From PALSA-600 sp037142875 (GTDB lineage Bacteria; Actinomycetota; Thermoleophilia; Gaiellales; Gaiellaceae), in contig JBAWZV010000017.1 of assembly GCA_037142875.1 (NCBI GenBank), positions 1 to 20,609 on the forward strand: DNA of 20,609 bases, read 5' to 3'. The position numbers and the translations under genes are program-made. Positions 1 to 6,559 of this stretch are shown here, piece after piece; position 1 is the first letter of the stretch, and each line of letters begins with the position of its first letter. Below the pieces are notes generated by a model, which did not search any database, was not told the DNA's origin, and saw only the letters and a program-made list of their open reading frames with translations.

Positions 1-8
1 ACTCTCGA

Positions 9-81
9 AGCGGGCGATGAGACTCGAACTCACGACCCTCAGCTTGGGAAGCTGATGCTCTACCAACTGAGCTACGCCCGC
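9..81 (-). tRNA. tRNA-Gly (anticodon CCC)
   Basis: On the minus strand the sequence folds as a full cloverleaf: a 7-bp acceptor stem GCGGGCG/CGCCCGC, a D arm with GCTCAGTTGGTAGAGC, an anticodon arm TCAGC-TTCCCAA-GCTGA and a T arm with TTCGAGT. The loop places CCC at positions 34-36, so it reads the glycine codon GGG. The unpaired discriminator base is T, the usual base for bacterial tRNA-Gly. The 3' CCA is not encoded and must be added after transcription. A TAGAGT hexamer at 93-98 (-) fits as its -10 element. Confidence 0.95.
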
Positions 82-92
82 AAGGCCATCGC

Positions 93-98
93 ACTCTA
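93..98 (-). promoter_or_regulatory. -10-like element of tRNA-Gly
   Basis: The minus strand reads TAGAGT here, matching TAnnnT, 11 bases before the first base of the tRNA. That would give a start of transcription a few bases upstream of the mature 5' end. The same hexamer precedes gap and the gene at 19924. No convincing -35 element is visible. Confidence 0.4.
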
Positions 99-165
99 GC
101 GACGGACGCGCCGTTTCGGCCGGGAAGCGCCACTCGGTCGCACCACGTCTGGCGACCAATTCGCA

Positions 166-171
166 TAGGCT
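166..171 (+). promoter_or_regulatory. Possible -10 element for the membrane protein gene at 202
   Basis: TAGGCT matches TAnnnT and lies 30 bases before the TTG start at 202. This leaves a short leader that carries a GAGGGG ribosome binding site at 188-193, 8 bases from the start. The interval 82-165 otherwise holds only the divergent tRNA promoter, and I see nothing else in it. Confidence 0.3.
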
Positions 172-201
172 CGGCACGGTTCACGACGAGGGGCACGCCC
201 G

Positions 202-1896
202 TTGACAGACGACTCACGTATCGCGCGGACACTCCGCCTCTCCGTCACGCCGCGCAGTGCTGCGACGCTTGCATTCGCGCTCTACTCCGCGGTAGCGTTC
301 GTGTTCTTTGGCCTCCGGATCCTGACGACGCCGGGAACGCAGTACGTCGGCTATCTGGCAGACCCGGAGATCTTCATCTGGTCGTTCGGCTGGTGGCCGC
401 ACGCGCTCCTGCACGGCGACAACCCGTTCGTCACGCATGCGATCTGGGCGCCTCACGGTGTGGATCTGACGTGGACGACGTCCGTGCCCGGGCTCGCGTA
501 CCTCTTCGCACCGATCACTTTGCTGCTCGGCGCAGCGTCGTCCTACGACGTCGCGGCGACGCTTGCGCCGGCGCTCGACGCGCTGGCGGCCTACCTCCTC
601 TGCCGGTATCTCACCCGCGCGTTCTGGCCTGCGTTCGTCGGCGGCTACCTCTTTGGCTTCTCGAGCTACATCCTCGGACAGACAGAGGGCCACCCTCACA
701 TGACGGGCGTGTTTGCCCTCCCGCTCCTCGCACTTGCGATCGTGCGCTACCTCGACGACGACCTGCAGGCGCGCGGCCTGATCCTGCGGGTCGGCCCCCT
801 GCTCGCGTTCCAGCTCCTCGTCTCGACAGAGGTCACGCTGATGCTTGCCGTCGTACTCGTTGCGACAGCGGCGCTCGCATTCGCACTCGTCCCCTCTCGA
901 CGCAGCCGCATGCGATCACTCGTGCTGCCGCTCGCGGGCGCGGGCGCCCTCGCAGCAGTGCTCGCCTCACCGTTTCTCACCTACGCGCTCGTCGGCTTCC
1001 AGACCAGCGCCTTCCACCCGCCCGAGCTCTACGTCGGCGACCTTGTCAACCTCGTCGTGCCAACGAACCAGCAGGCGCTCGGCCGTCTTGCGACAGGACT
1101 CTCGAGCCGCTTCCCCGGCAACGACTCGGAGCAGGGACTCTTCCTCGGCCCCATCCTCCTGCTCGTCACGCTCTACGCCGTGCGACGCGGACGGCTCCCT
1201 GCCGGGCGGTTCCTGCTCGCCGCATTCGTAACGGCGCTCGTCGCCTCACTCGGTGCAGATCTCGTGGTCGCGGGCAGCCACAGCATCTGGCTGCCGTGGG
1301 TGCTCCTCGAGCACCGCGCGCCGTTCAACAACGTCCTTCCGGCCAGGTTCGCTCTCTTCATGTGGCTGGCCGTCGCACCGATCGCGGCGATCGCGACGGC
1401 CGGAGTCTCGCGCCGGTGGATCCGAGTAGCCCTACCCACACTCGCAATGCTCGCGCTCGTGCCAAATCCGAGCTCCGGCAAGTGGGCCACGTCGTACTCC
1501 GTCCCGGCGTTTCTCTCCGACGCGAGCTACCGTGGTTGCATCGACCCGGGAGAGACGGTGCTGCCGCTCCCGATCTCCAGCGGCGGCAATGCGAACCTCT
1601 GGCAGGTCGCCTCGGGGTTCCGCTTCTCCCTGGCCGGCGGGTACGTCGCTCCGTCGCCGCCGCAGCCGTTCCTCGCGCCGGCAGACATCGCGACGGTCGC
1701 GATCGGTTACGACCTCGGGCCGGATCAGGCCGCGGCGCTCCGCACGTTCATCCGGGTCGAGGGAGTCACCGCCATCGTGGTCGACAGGAACTTCTTCTCT
1801 CGCTATGCGGGGGCACTCGACGGGCTCGCAGCGCCCAGAGACATAGGCGGGGTGCTCTTCTACCGGCTCTCGCCAGCCGCGCCGTCCTGCGGCTGA
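202..1896 (+). CDS. Polytopic membrane protein, GT-C glycosyltransferase-like
   Basis: 564 residues, strongly hydrophobic, with about ten or more membrane segments beginning near residues 19-41, and a soluble C-terminal part from about residue 430. The first external loop contains ADPEIF followed by WSFGWWPHAL, resembling the acidic loop of GT-C fold sugar or mannosyl transferases that use polyprenyl-phosphate donors. A second loop with APFNNVLPARF is also typical of large actinobacterial membrane proteins of this kind. Specific substrate and activity cannot be read from the sequence. The start is TTG, chosen because GAGGGG (188-193) lies 8 bases upstream and no ATG or GTG is better placed. 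It stands alone on this strand and converges with the cupin gene, 3 bases away. It could instead be a non-enzymatic membrane protein. Confidence 0.8.
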   Translation: MTDDSRIARTLRLSVTPRSAATLAFALYSAVAFVFFGLRILTTPGTQYVGYLADPEIFIWSFGWWPHALLHGDNPFVTHAIWAPHGVDLTWTTSVPGLAYLFAPITLLLGAASSYDVAATLAPALDALAAYLLCRYLTRAFWPAFVGGYLFGFSSYILGQTEGHPHMTGVFALPLLALAIVRYLDDDLQARGLILRVGPLLAFQLLVSTEVTLMLAVVLVATAALAFALVPSRRSRMRSLVLPLAGAGALAAVLASPFLTYALVGFQTSAFHPPELYVGDLVNLVVPTNQQALGRLATGLSSRFPGNDSEQGLFLGPILLLVTLYAVRRGRLPAGRFLLAAFVTALVASLGADLVVAGSHSIWLPWVLLEHRAPFNNVLPARFALFMWLAVAPIAAIATAGVSRRWIRVALPTLAMLALVPNPSSGKWATSYSVPAFLSDASYRGCIDPGETVLPLPISSGGNANLWQVASGFRFSLAGGYVAPSPPQPFLAPADIATVAIGYDLGPDQAAALRTFIRVEGVTAIVVDRNFFSRYAGALDGLAAPRDIGGVLFYRLSPAAPSCG

Positions 1897-1905
1897 GTCT
1901 CAGCC
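1891..1905. repeat. Perfect inverted repeat covering two convergent stop codons
   Basis: GGCTGAGTCTCAGCC is a perfect palindrome around the T at 1898. It contains the TGA stop of the plus-strand membrane protein (1894-1896) and the TGA stop of the minus-strand cupin gene (1902-1900). A 6-bp stem with a 3-base loop is possible on both strands. There is no T tract, so a role as a bidirectional terminator is only a possibility. Confidence 0.35.
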
Positions 1906-2265
1906 CTCGTCGCGGTGCACGGCGTCGGGTGAGAACCCCGGCAGGCAGACGGCCACGTACTCGGCGCCGCCCGGCTCAGGTGAGGAGTACCGCACCCACT
2001 CCCCTGGCTTTGCGTGCACCGCCTCACCCGCACGGATCTCGAGCGATCCGCCCTCGTGCTCGACCAGCAACATCCCGGCGAGGACGACCGTGTACTCATC
2101 GAACACCGGCCGCTGACCGGGCTCCTCCCAGCCGGCCGGGCTGCGCATCCGAGCGATGCTCAAGGCGTCGTCGCCGGTGTTGACGCGCCCGACGTACTCC
2201 TCGATCGTCTTCGGCATGTTCCCGGCCGACGCAATCACGGTGGGTGCGGCGATTCGCTCCGGCAA
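1900..2265 (-). CDS. Small cupin-domain protein
   Basis: 121 residues forming a single cupin beta-barrel: FDEYTVVLAGMLLVEHEGG (about residues 55-73) followed by IRAGEAVHAKPGEWVRYSS (about 76-94). The usual first-motif histidine pair is missing; only E57 and H70 are possible ligands, so metal binding is uncertain. The start is TTG at 2265, directly after the argS stop (3-base gap), with GGAG and GAGGA sequences inside the argS end. An internal ATG at 2217 would give 105 residues, but the upstream residues look like part of the domain. It is the last gene of the channel-argS-cupin operon. Its function is unknown; small-ligand or sugar binding are general possibilities for the fold. Confidence 0.8.
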   Translation of the reverse strand: MPERIAAPTVIASAGNMPKTIEEYVGRVNTGDDALSIARMRSPAGWEEPGQRPVFDEYTVVLAGMLLVEHEGGSLEIRAGEAVHAKPGEWVRYSSPEPGGAEYVAVCLPGFSPDAVHRDEG

Positions 2266-2268
2266 CTC

Positions 2269-3804
2269 CTACATCCTCTCCGGCGCCTCTATGCCGACCA
2301 GGTCGAGGCAGCGGGCGATCACCGTGCGTGTGGCATCGACGAGCGCCAGGCGGAACGTCTCGTGCTCTCCGCCCTTTGACGCCAGCACGACATGATCGTG
2401 GTAGAAGCGATGGAAGTCGTCGGCGACCCGGATCGCGTAGACGGGGATCGCGTGCGGGCCGCGGCGTTCGGTCGCCTCACGGACGACAGCCGGGAACTCC
2501 GCGAGCCGCTTGACGAGCTCACGCTCTGCGGGCGCCAACGGCAGCCGCGGTGACGGGTCGACGACGGTCCCCTCCGGCGCTTCGCGGAAGATCCCGCTCG
2601 CACGGGCGTGGACGTACTGCACGTAGTAGACAGGGTTCTTACGTGACTTCTCGGCGGCCAGATCGACGTCGATGTCGATGGTCTGGTCGTGCCCGCGATC
2701 GACGAGGAACCAGCGGGCGAAGTCGATCCCGACCTCGTCGATGAAGTCGTCGAGAAACACGACATCGCCGCGGCGCTTGGACATCTTCGTCTGCTCACCC
2801 GCGCGCGTCAGATGCACGAGCTGGTACAGCAGCACCTCGACGCGATCTGGGTCGTAGCCGAGCATCGCCGCTGCGGCCTTGAGGCGCGCGACGTACCCGT
2901 GATGATCCGCCCCGAGGACGTAGATCGCGCGATCAAAGCCGCGTTCGAACTTGTCGCGGATGTAGGCGACGTCGGCTGCGAAGTAGAGCAGCGAGCCGTC
3001 GGCCGACCTGATCAAGGGCCTGTCCTTGTCGTCGCCGTGCGCGCTCGTCCTGGCCCAGATGCTGCCGTCGGACTCGTATGTATCGAGCTGCGGGAGAAGC
3101 TCGGCGACGCTCTTTTCGATCTCGCTCTGGTTAGCCCAGGTGTCGACGTCGATCCGGAACCGTGCCAGCGACCGTTCGATGCGCCCACGCATCGCCGGGA
3201 CGGGGTCGCCCTCGACGGTCGCGAGGTCAGCGATGTAGGCGCCGTGATAGCCGTCCTCGGGAGGCTCCTCACCGTTCCGTGCGGCCTCAACCGACGCACG
3301 GAAGCGGTCCATCTGGGCGCCGGAGTCGTTGTAGTAGTACTCGCGCTCCACGTCGTGCCCGGCGAAGCGCAGGAGCCGCGCGACGCTGTCACCGTAGGCG
3401 CCGTTTCGCGCCGACGCGACGGTGATCGGACCGGTCGGGTTCGCCGAGACGAGCTCGACCTGAACGCGCTCGTGCGGGCTTGCCCACCCAGCGCCAAAGG
3501 TGTCGTCGACCTGGGCGAGCATCTCACCGAGGAACGCGTCGGTCACATGAATGTTCACGAAGCCTGGCCCCGCAACCTCGACCCGGGCGACCTGTGGCAG
3601 CTCCTGCACCGAAGCGGCGAGCTCGTCTGCGACCTCGCGCGGGTTCCGTCCCGCCCCCTTCGCGGTGCGAAGAGCGACGTTCGTGGCGTAGTCACCGTGA
3701 GCGACGTCGTTCGGGCGCTCGAGCTCGACCGGTGCCCCTGCTAGCGCGCCGATCGCCGCCACGAGTTCCGTGAGGGCGTCAGCTGGCAACGGACTCCGGG
3801 GCAA
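2269..3804 (-). CDS. argS: Arginyl-tRNA synthetase
   Basis: 511 residues; attaches arginine to tRNA-Arg in the cytoplasm (class I synthetase). The N-terminal domain contains ERPNDVAHGDYATNVAL (about 29-45). The catalytic region begins VELVSANPTGP. The KMSKR signature is intact at 340-344, and the C-terminal anticodon-binding domain ends with the family-typical APERM. The odd point is the HIGH signature: where homologues read H-(V/L)-G-H-A-R, this protein reads TVASAR (TVAS at 128-131). It is somewhat shorter than the 550-580 residues usual for the family. The start chosen is TTG at 3804, supported by GAGGA five bases upstream. This overlaps the preceding channel gene by 26 bases. A second in-frame TTG at 3789 is an alternative. 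Identity is secure; full activity is less certain because of the altered motif. Confidence 0.95.
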   Translation of the reverse strand: MPRSPLPADALTELVAAIGALAGAPVELERPNDVAHGDYATNVALRTAKGAGRNPREVADELAASVQELPQVARVEVAGPGFVNIHVTDAFLGEMLAQVDDTFGAGWASPHERVQVELVSANPTGPITVASARNGAYGDSVARLLRFAGHDVEREYYYNDSGAQMDRFRASVEAARNGEEPPEDGYHGAYIADLATVEGDPVPAMRGRIERSLARFRIDVDTWANQSEIEKSVAELLPQLDTYESDGSIWARTSAHGDDKDRPLIRSADGSLLYFAADVAYIRDKFERGFDRAIYVLGADHHGYVARLKAAAAMLGYDPDRVEVLLYQLVHLTRAGEQTKMSKRRGDVVFLDDFIDEVGIDFARWFLVDRGHDQTIDIDVDLAAEKSRKNPVYYVQYVHARASGIFREAPEGTVVDPSPRLPLAPAERELVKRLAEFPAVVREATERRGPHAIPVYAIRVADDFHRFYHDHVVLASKGGEHETFRLALVDATRTVIARCLDLVGIEAPERM

Positions 3805-4795
3805 GTATGTCCTCGAGGGCCTTCAGCTCCGGCTCGGTGCCGATAGCAATCACAACGTCTCCGGCCTGGAGCGTGGTGTCCGGGTTCGGTGTCACCTCGA
3901 ACCAGCCATCTGGGCGACGGACAGCGATAACCACAGCGCCCGTCGTCGCGCGGATACGAAGCTCACGGATCGATCGCCCAGCCCGCGGGCAGTCTGCCGG
4001 TACCTCGATCTCCTCGAACCGGAGGTCCGGCCCGGCATGGGAGCCAACGAGCTCGAGGAATGCGGCGACCTGCGGCTTGAGTGCCAGCTTCGCCATCTCA
4101 ACGCCGGCGCTCGAGTAGGGCTGGACAACCCGGTTTGCGCCGGCGAGCGAGAGCTTTCGCTCGGCCTGCCGGTCGGACGCGCGCGCGACGATCATGAGGT
4201 CAGCACGGCGCTGGCGCGCCGACAACGTGATGTAGAGGTTCTCGGCATCGGAGTCAGCCGAGGCGATCAGCCCACGTGCGCGATCGATGCCAGCCCGGTC
4301 GAGATCGTCGTCCTCGGAGCCGCTTCCCTGGATGAAGAGAACGCCCCGCTCGCGGGCGACGGCGATCGCGTCAGGGCTGAAGTCGAGCACGACAAATGCC
4401 TGGCCCGAGACCGAAAACTCCTCGGCAGCCCGGCGGCCGACCCGGCCGTAGCCGCAGATGATGAAGTGGTCTTGAAGCTGTTCGATCATCCGTCGCCGCC
4501 GCTTGCTCCTTCGTGCGTCTCCCGTCACCTCACGGGCGACTGCCTCGAGCGTCTGTGCCGCGAGGTAGCCAAAGATAGCCACCCCGGAGAGAGCGAGCGC
4601 CACCGTGAGGAGTTCGGCGCCGACCCCACGCGGTCGCGTGTCCAGCCCGGTCAGCGTCGCTGTGACCGCCGTGCGATAGAACGCGTCGTGCCATGCCTCA
4701 TGGAGGAGCACGTGAAACCCGATGCTCCCGGCGAGGAACACCATCGAGACGAACGCGAGACTCGCCATCGCGCGGCGGGATTCGAGGATGCGCAT
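3779..4795 (-). CDS. Two-TM channel-like protein with RCK (TrkA-N/TrkA-C) domains
   Basis: 338 residues. Two membrane segments (about 9-32 and 60-84) flank a pore-like loop, followed by a basic linker (RRSKRRRR). A Rossmann RCK domain follows, with GYGRVG at 115-120 and the acidic residue of VVLD after strand two, then a TrkA-C domain near 255-335. The layout is that of Kch/MthK-like ligand-gated potassium channels. The pore loop, however, reads TLTGLDT (residues 47-53) where potassium channels have TVGYGD, so potassium selectivity is doubtful. The start is ATG at 4795; a longer frame from TTG at 4846 would run into the divergent DUF3467 gene and was rejected. First gene of the operon with argS and the cupin. 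It could be a non-selective channel or a nucleotide-sensing membrane protein. Confidence 0.85.
   Translation of the reverse strand: MRILESRRAMASLAFVSMVFLAGSIGFHVLLHEAWHDAFYRTAVTATLTGLDTRPRGVGAELLTVALALSGVAIFGYLAAQTLEAVAREVTGDARRSKRRRRMIEQLQDHFIICGYGRVGRRAAEEFSVSGQAFVVLDFSPDAIAVARERGVLFIQGSGSEDDDLDRAGIDRARGLIASADSDAENLYITLSARQRRADLMIVARASDRQAERKLSLAGANRVVQPYSSAGVEMAKLALKPQVAAFLELVGSHAGPDLRFEEIEVPADCPRAGRSIRELRIRATTGAVVIAVRRPDGWFEVTPNPDTTLQAGDVVIAIGTEPELKALEDILAPESVAS
3810..3814 (-). promoter_or_regulatory. Ribosome binding site deciding the argS start
   Basis: The minus strand reads GAGGA followed by CATAC and the TTG at 3804. The 5-base spacing favours this TTG over the in-frame TTG at 3789, although the latter has its own GGAG four bases before it. 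The site lies within the coding sequence of the upstream channel-like gene. Confidence 0.5.
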
Positions 4796-4800
4796 CTCTC

Positions 4801-4807
4801 TAGTATC
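4801..4807. promoter_or_regulatory. Overlapping divergent -10-like elements
   Basis: Only 22 bases separate the divergent ATG codons at 4795 (-) and 4818 (+). The plus strand reads TAGTAT (4801-4806), 11 bases before the ATG at 4818. The minus strand reads GATACT (4807-4802), 6 bases before the ATG at 4795. If used, both messages would have no leader or one of a few bases, and the two polymerases would compete for the same DNA. Confidence 0.4.
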
Positions 4808-4817
4808 GTGACGGGAG

Positions 4818-5120
4818 ATGAGTGACGACCGCGAGCGGAAGTTCAACCTCCACGTGGAGGCGGAGCATCTCGCCGGAACGTACGCGAATTTCGCAAACGT
4901 CAGCTTCTCCGACTACGAGTTCACGATCACATTCGCGCGCATCGATCACGACTCGAAGGGCGAGAACGAGGTCCCGGGCACCGTGGTTTCGCGAGTGAAC
5001 ATGTCTCCCAAGTTCATGCGTGAACTGCTCGACGCGCTCAACGACAGCTGGTCGAAATACTCGACGATCAAGGGCATCAAGGACCTGCCCGAGACACCCG
5101 AGACCCCGCCTCGCAACTGA
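4818..5120 (+). CDS. DUF3467 family protein
   Basis: 100 residues. The pattern YANFANVSFSDYEFTITFAR near the N-terminus and VVSRVNMSPKFMRELLDAL in the second half is characteristic of DUF3467, a small uncharacterised bacterial and archaeal family. It has no signal peptide or membrane segment and ends in a short proline-rich tail (PETPETPP). The ATG at 4818 directly follows GGGAG, which is too close for an ideal ribosome site. A TAGTAT element 11 bases upstream suggests a very short leader. It probably forms an operon with the phosphoesterase 43 bases downstream. Biochemical function is unknown. Confidence 0.85.
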   Translation: MSDDRERKFNLHVEAEHLAGTYANFANVSFSDYEFTITFARIDHDSKGENEVPGTVVSRVNMSPKFMRELLDALNDSWSKYSTIKGIKDLPETPETPPRN

Positions 5121-5163
5121 GCGAGCAGGTCACCCCGGGCCCCGATCCCGGTCGCGAGCAGCC

Positions 5164-5889
5164 ATGAGAGTCGCCGTTCTCTCCGACATCCACGCAAACG
5201 TCCATGCGCTCGAAGCGGTGCTCGCCGCGGCCGATGCCGACAACGTCGACGCGGTCTGGTGTCTCGGCGACCTCGTCGGCTACGGCCCGCAGCCGAACAG
5301 GTGCGTCGCCCTCGTGGCCGAGAGGGCAGCGTTGTGCCTCGCAGGCAACCACGACCTCGCGGCGATCGAGAAGCTCCCTCTCGCCATGTTCAACGGTGAT
5401 GCGGGCACTGCCGTGCGCTGGACATCCGGGGTCCTCGATCCGGCCGCGCGGGCGTTTCTGAGCGGACTTGCCCCGACCGCGTCGATCGATGGTGTCGAAC
5501 TGTTCCACGGGAGCCCCCTCGACCCGATCTGGGACTACGTCCTGAGCGAGCACGCCGCAGAGGCGAGCTTCAGGGCAACGACGGCGCCGCTCGTCCTCGT
5601 GGGTCATAGCCACGCGCAGCTCGCGCTCTCGTGGAACGGTCGCCGCGTCTCGGGCGGTGTTGCACGGGACGGAGACCGGGTCGCCATCGACCACGGCCGG
5701 CATCTGCTCAACCCCGGATCGGTCGGCCAGCCCCGCGACGACGATGCGCGCGCCGCCTGGCTCGTGCTCGACACGACGGCCGGCCACGCCACGTTCCACC
5801 GCACGGCGTACCCGGTAGCCGCGACGCAAGCCGAGATCCGGGAGCGCGGGCTCCCTGAGTCGCTCGCGTCGCGCCTCAGCGGCAGCTAG
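5164..5889 (+). CDS. Calcineurin-like metallophosphoesterase
   Basis: 241 residues from the ATG at 5164. All metal-binding motifs of the family are present in order: D8 and H10 in SDIHAN, D36 in GDLVGYG, GNHD at 61-64, H115 in FHGSP, and GHSH at 147-150, followed by NPGSVGQPRD. This is the YfcE/YmdB-like single-domain group that hydrolyses phosphomono- or diesters with two metal ions. The natural substrate cannot be named. Cytoplasmic; no signal peptide. A longer frame upstream overlaps the DUF3467 gene and lacks family similarity, so the ATG at 5164 was chosen. The ribosome site is weak (GAGCAG). Its TAG stop lies in CTAG, which also holds the stop of the convergent sigma factor gene. Confidence 0.92.
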   Translation: MRVAVLSDIHANVHALEAVLAAADADNVDAVWCLGDLVGYGPQPNRCVALVAERAALCLAGNHDLAAIEKLPLAMFNGDAGTAVRWTSGVLDPAARAFLSGLAPTASIDGVELFHGSPLDPIWDYVLSEHAAEASFRATTAPLVLVGHSHAQLALSWNGRRVSGGVARDGDRVAIDHGRHLLNPGSVGQPRDDDARAAWLVLDTTAGHATFHRTAYPVAATQAEIRERGLPESLASRLSGS

Positions 5890-6485
5890 AGCAGCGCGGG
5901 GGCCGCAGCGGCAACGGCGGGAGACGCAGCGACGGGCACGAACAGCCCTTCGCCGGTGAGTGCCACCTGGACGGCCTCACGTGCCTTGAAGATTCGCCAC
6001 TTGACAGTGGGAAGCGTGATCTGGAGAACCTCGCCGATCTCGCCGTAGGAGAGCCCCACCACGTCGCGGAGCAACAGCGCCATCCTCAGATCCGTATTGA
6101 GGTGCCCGACCGCGCGCCAGACGGCCTGAACCGTCTCGGAGCGCTCGAAAGGTGGATCCCAGACAGCGACGGGCGCGACACGTGCGAGGTCGAGACCGGT
6201 ACGCGGGCGTCGCTCGCGAGCTCGGAGCTCGTCGAGCACGCGGTTCTTCGTGACCTGGAACAGCCACGTCGTGAACGTCGAGCGGAGCGCAAACCGCGGG
6301 AGCCCCTGATAGACGCGAACGAAGACCTCCTGCGTCATGTCCTCGGCGAGCGTCCGGTCGCCGGTGAGCCGAAGGACGTAGTTGTGCACCGGCGTCTCGT
6401 AGGCCCGCAAGATCGTCTCAAACGCCTGTCGATCGCCGCGCTGCGCCCGTCGGAGCACCTCGGGATCGGGCTGCTCGAGCGCCAT
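5886..6485 (-). CDS. ECF-type (sigma-70 family) RNA polymerase sigma factor
   Basis: 199 residues. Region 2 spans about 20-95, with the core-binding stretch AEDMTQEVFVRVYQGL and the promoter-melting/-10 stretch TFTTWLFQVTKNRVLDELR. Region 4 (about 128-175) is a helix-turn-helix with LLLRDVVGLSYGEIGEVLQI and TVKWRIFKAREAV. Region 3 is absent, as in ECF sigma factors. The last 20 or so residues form an unusual alanine-rich hydrophobic tail (PAVAAAAPALL). No anti-sigma factor gene is adjacent. The ATG at 6485 lacks a ribosome site but has TACACT 7 bases upstream. The gene lies 74 bases downstream of gpmI on the same strand. Regulon unknown. Confidence 0.92.
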   Translation of the reverse strand: MALEQPDPEVLRRAQRGDRQAFETILRAYETPVHNYVLRLTGDRTLAEDMTQEVFVRVYQGLPRFALRSTFTTWLFQVTKNRVLDELRARERRPRTGLDLARVAPVAVWDPPFERSETVQAVWRAVGHLNTDLRMALLLRDVVGLSYGEIGEVLQITLPTVKWRIFKAREAVQVALTGEGLFVPVAASPAVAAAAPALL

Positions 6486-6492
6486 TGCGCGG

Positions 6493-6498
6493 AGTGTA
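6493..6498 (-). promoter_or_regulatory. -10-like element of the sigma factor gene
   Basis: The minus strand reads TACACT (TAnnnT) exactly 7 bases before the ATG at 6485, so transcription would start at or next to the start codon. A TTGTGAC stretch lies about 20 bases further upstream as a loose -35 candidate. The rest of the 6486-6559 interval shows no clear terminator for gpmI. Confidence 0.45.
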
Positions 6499-6559
6499 AC
6501 CAGAGAATGTTCGCTCCGTCACAAGCCGCACTGATCTGTAAACGAGCCCGTGAGGTCGG

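Noticed and set aside
393..2183. A 596-residue plus-strand frame overlapping the membrane protein at 202
   Set aside because: Arginine- and proline-rich translation typical of a shifted frame in GC-rich DNA; the overlapped frame has clear membrane segments and a ribosome site.
4796..4846. Longer channel-like protein starting at TTG 4846
   Set aside because: The added residues overlap the divergent DUF3467 gene and add no family-like sequence; the ATG at 4795 precedes the first membrane helix.
5121..5161. Direct repeat of GCGAGCAG (5121 and 5154) in the DUF3467-phosphoesterase spacer
   Set aside because: Eight bases in GC-rich DNA is within chance, and no function is suggested beyond a weak ribosome site in the second copy.
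5020..5163. Phosphoesterase extended upstream to 5020
   Set aside because: The extra residues are arginine/proline-rich and overlap DUF3467 in another frame; the metallophosphoesterase fold starts at the ATG at 5164.
6500..6520. Possible SOS/LexA-like operator near GAACATTC upstream of the sigma factor gene
   Set aside because: It does not match the actinobacterial GAACnnnnGTTC pattern; the half-sites are wrong.
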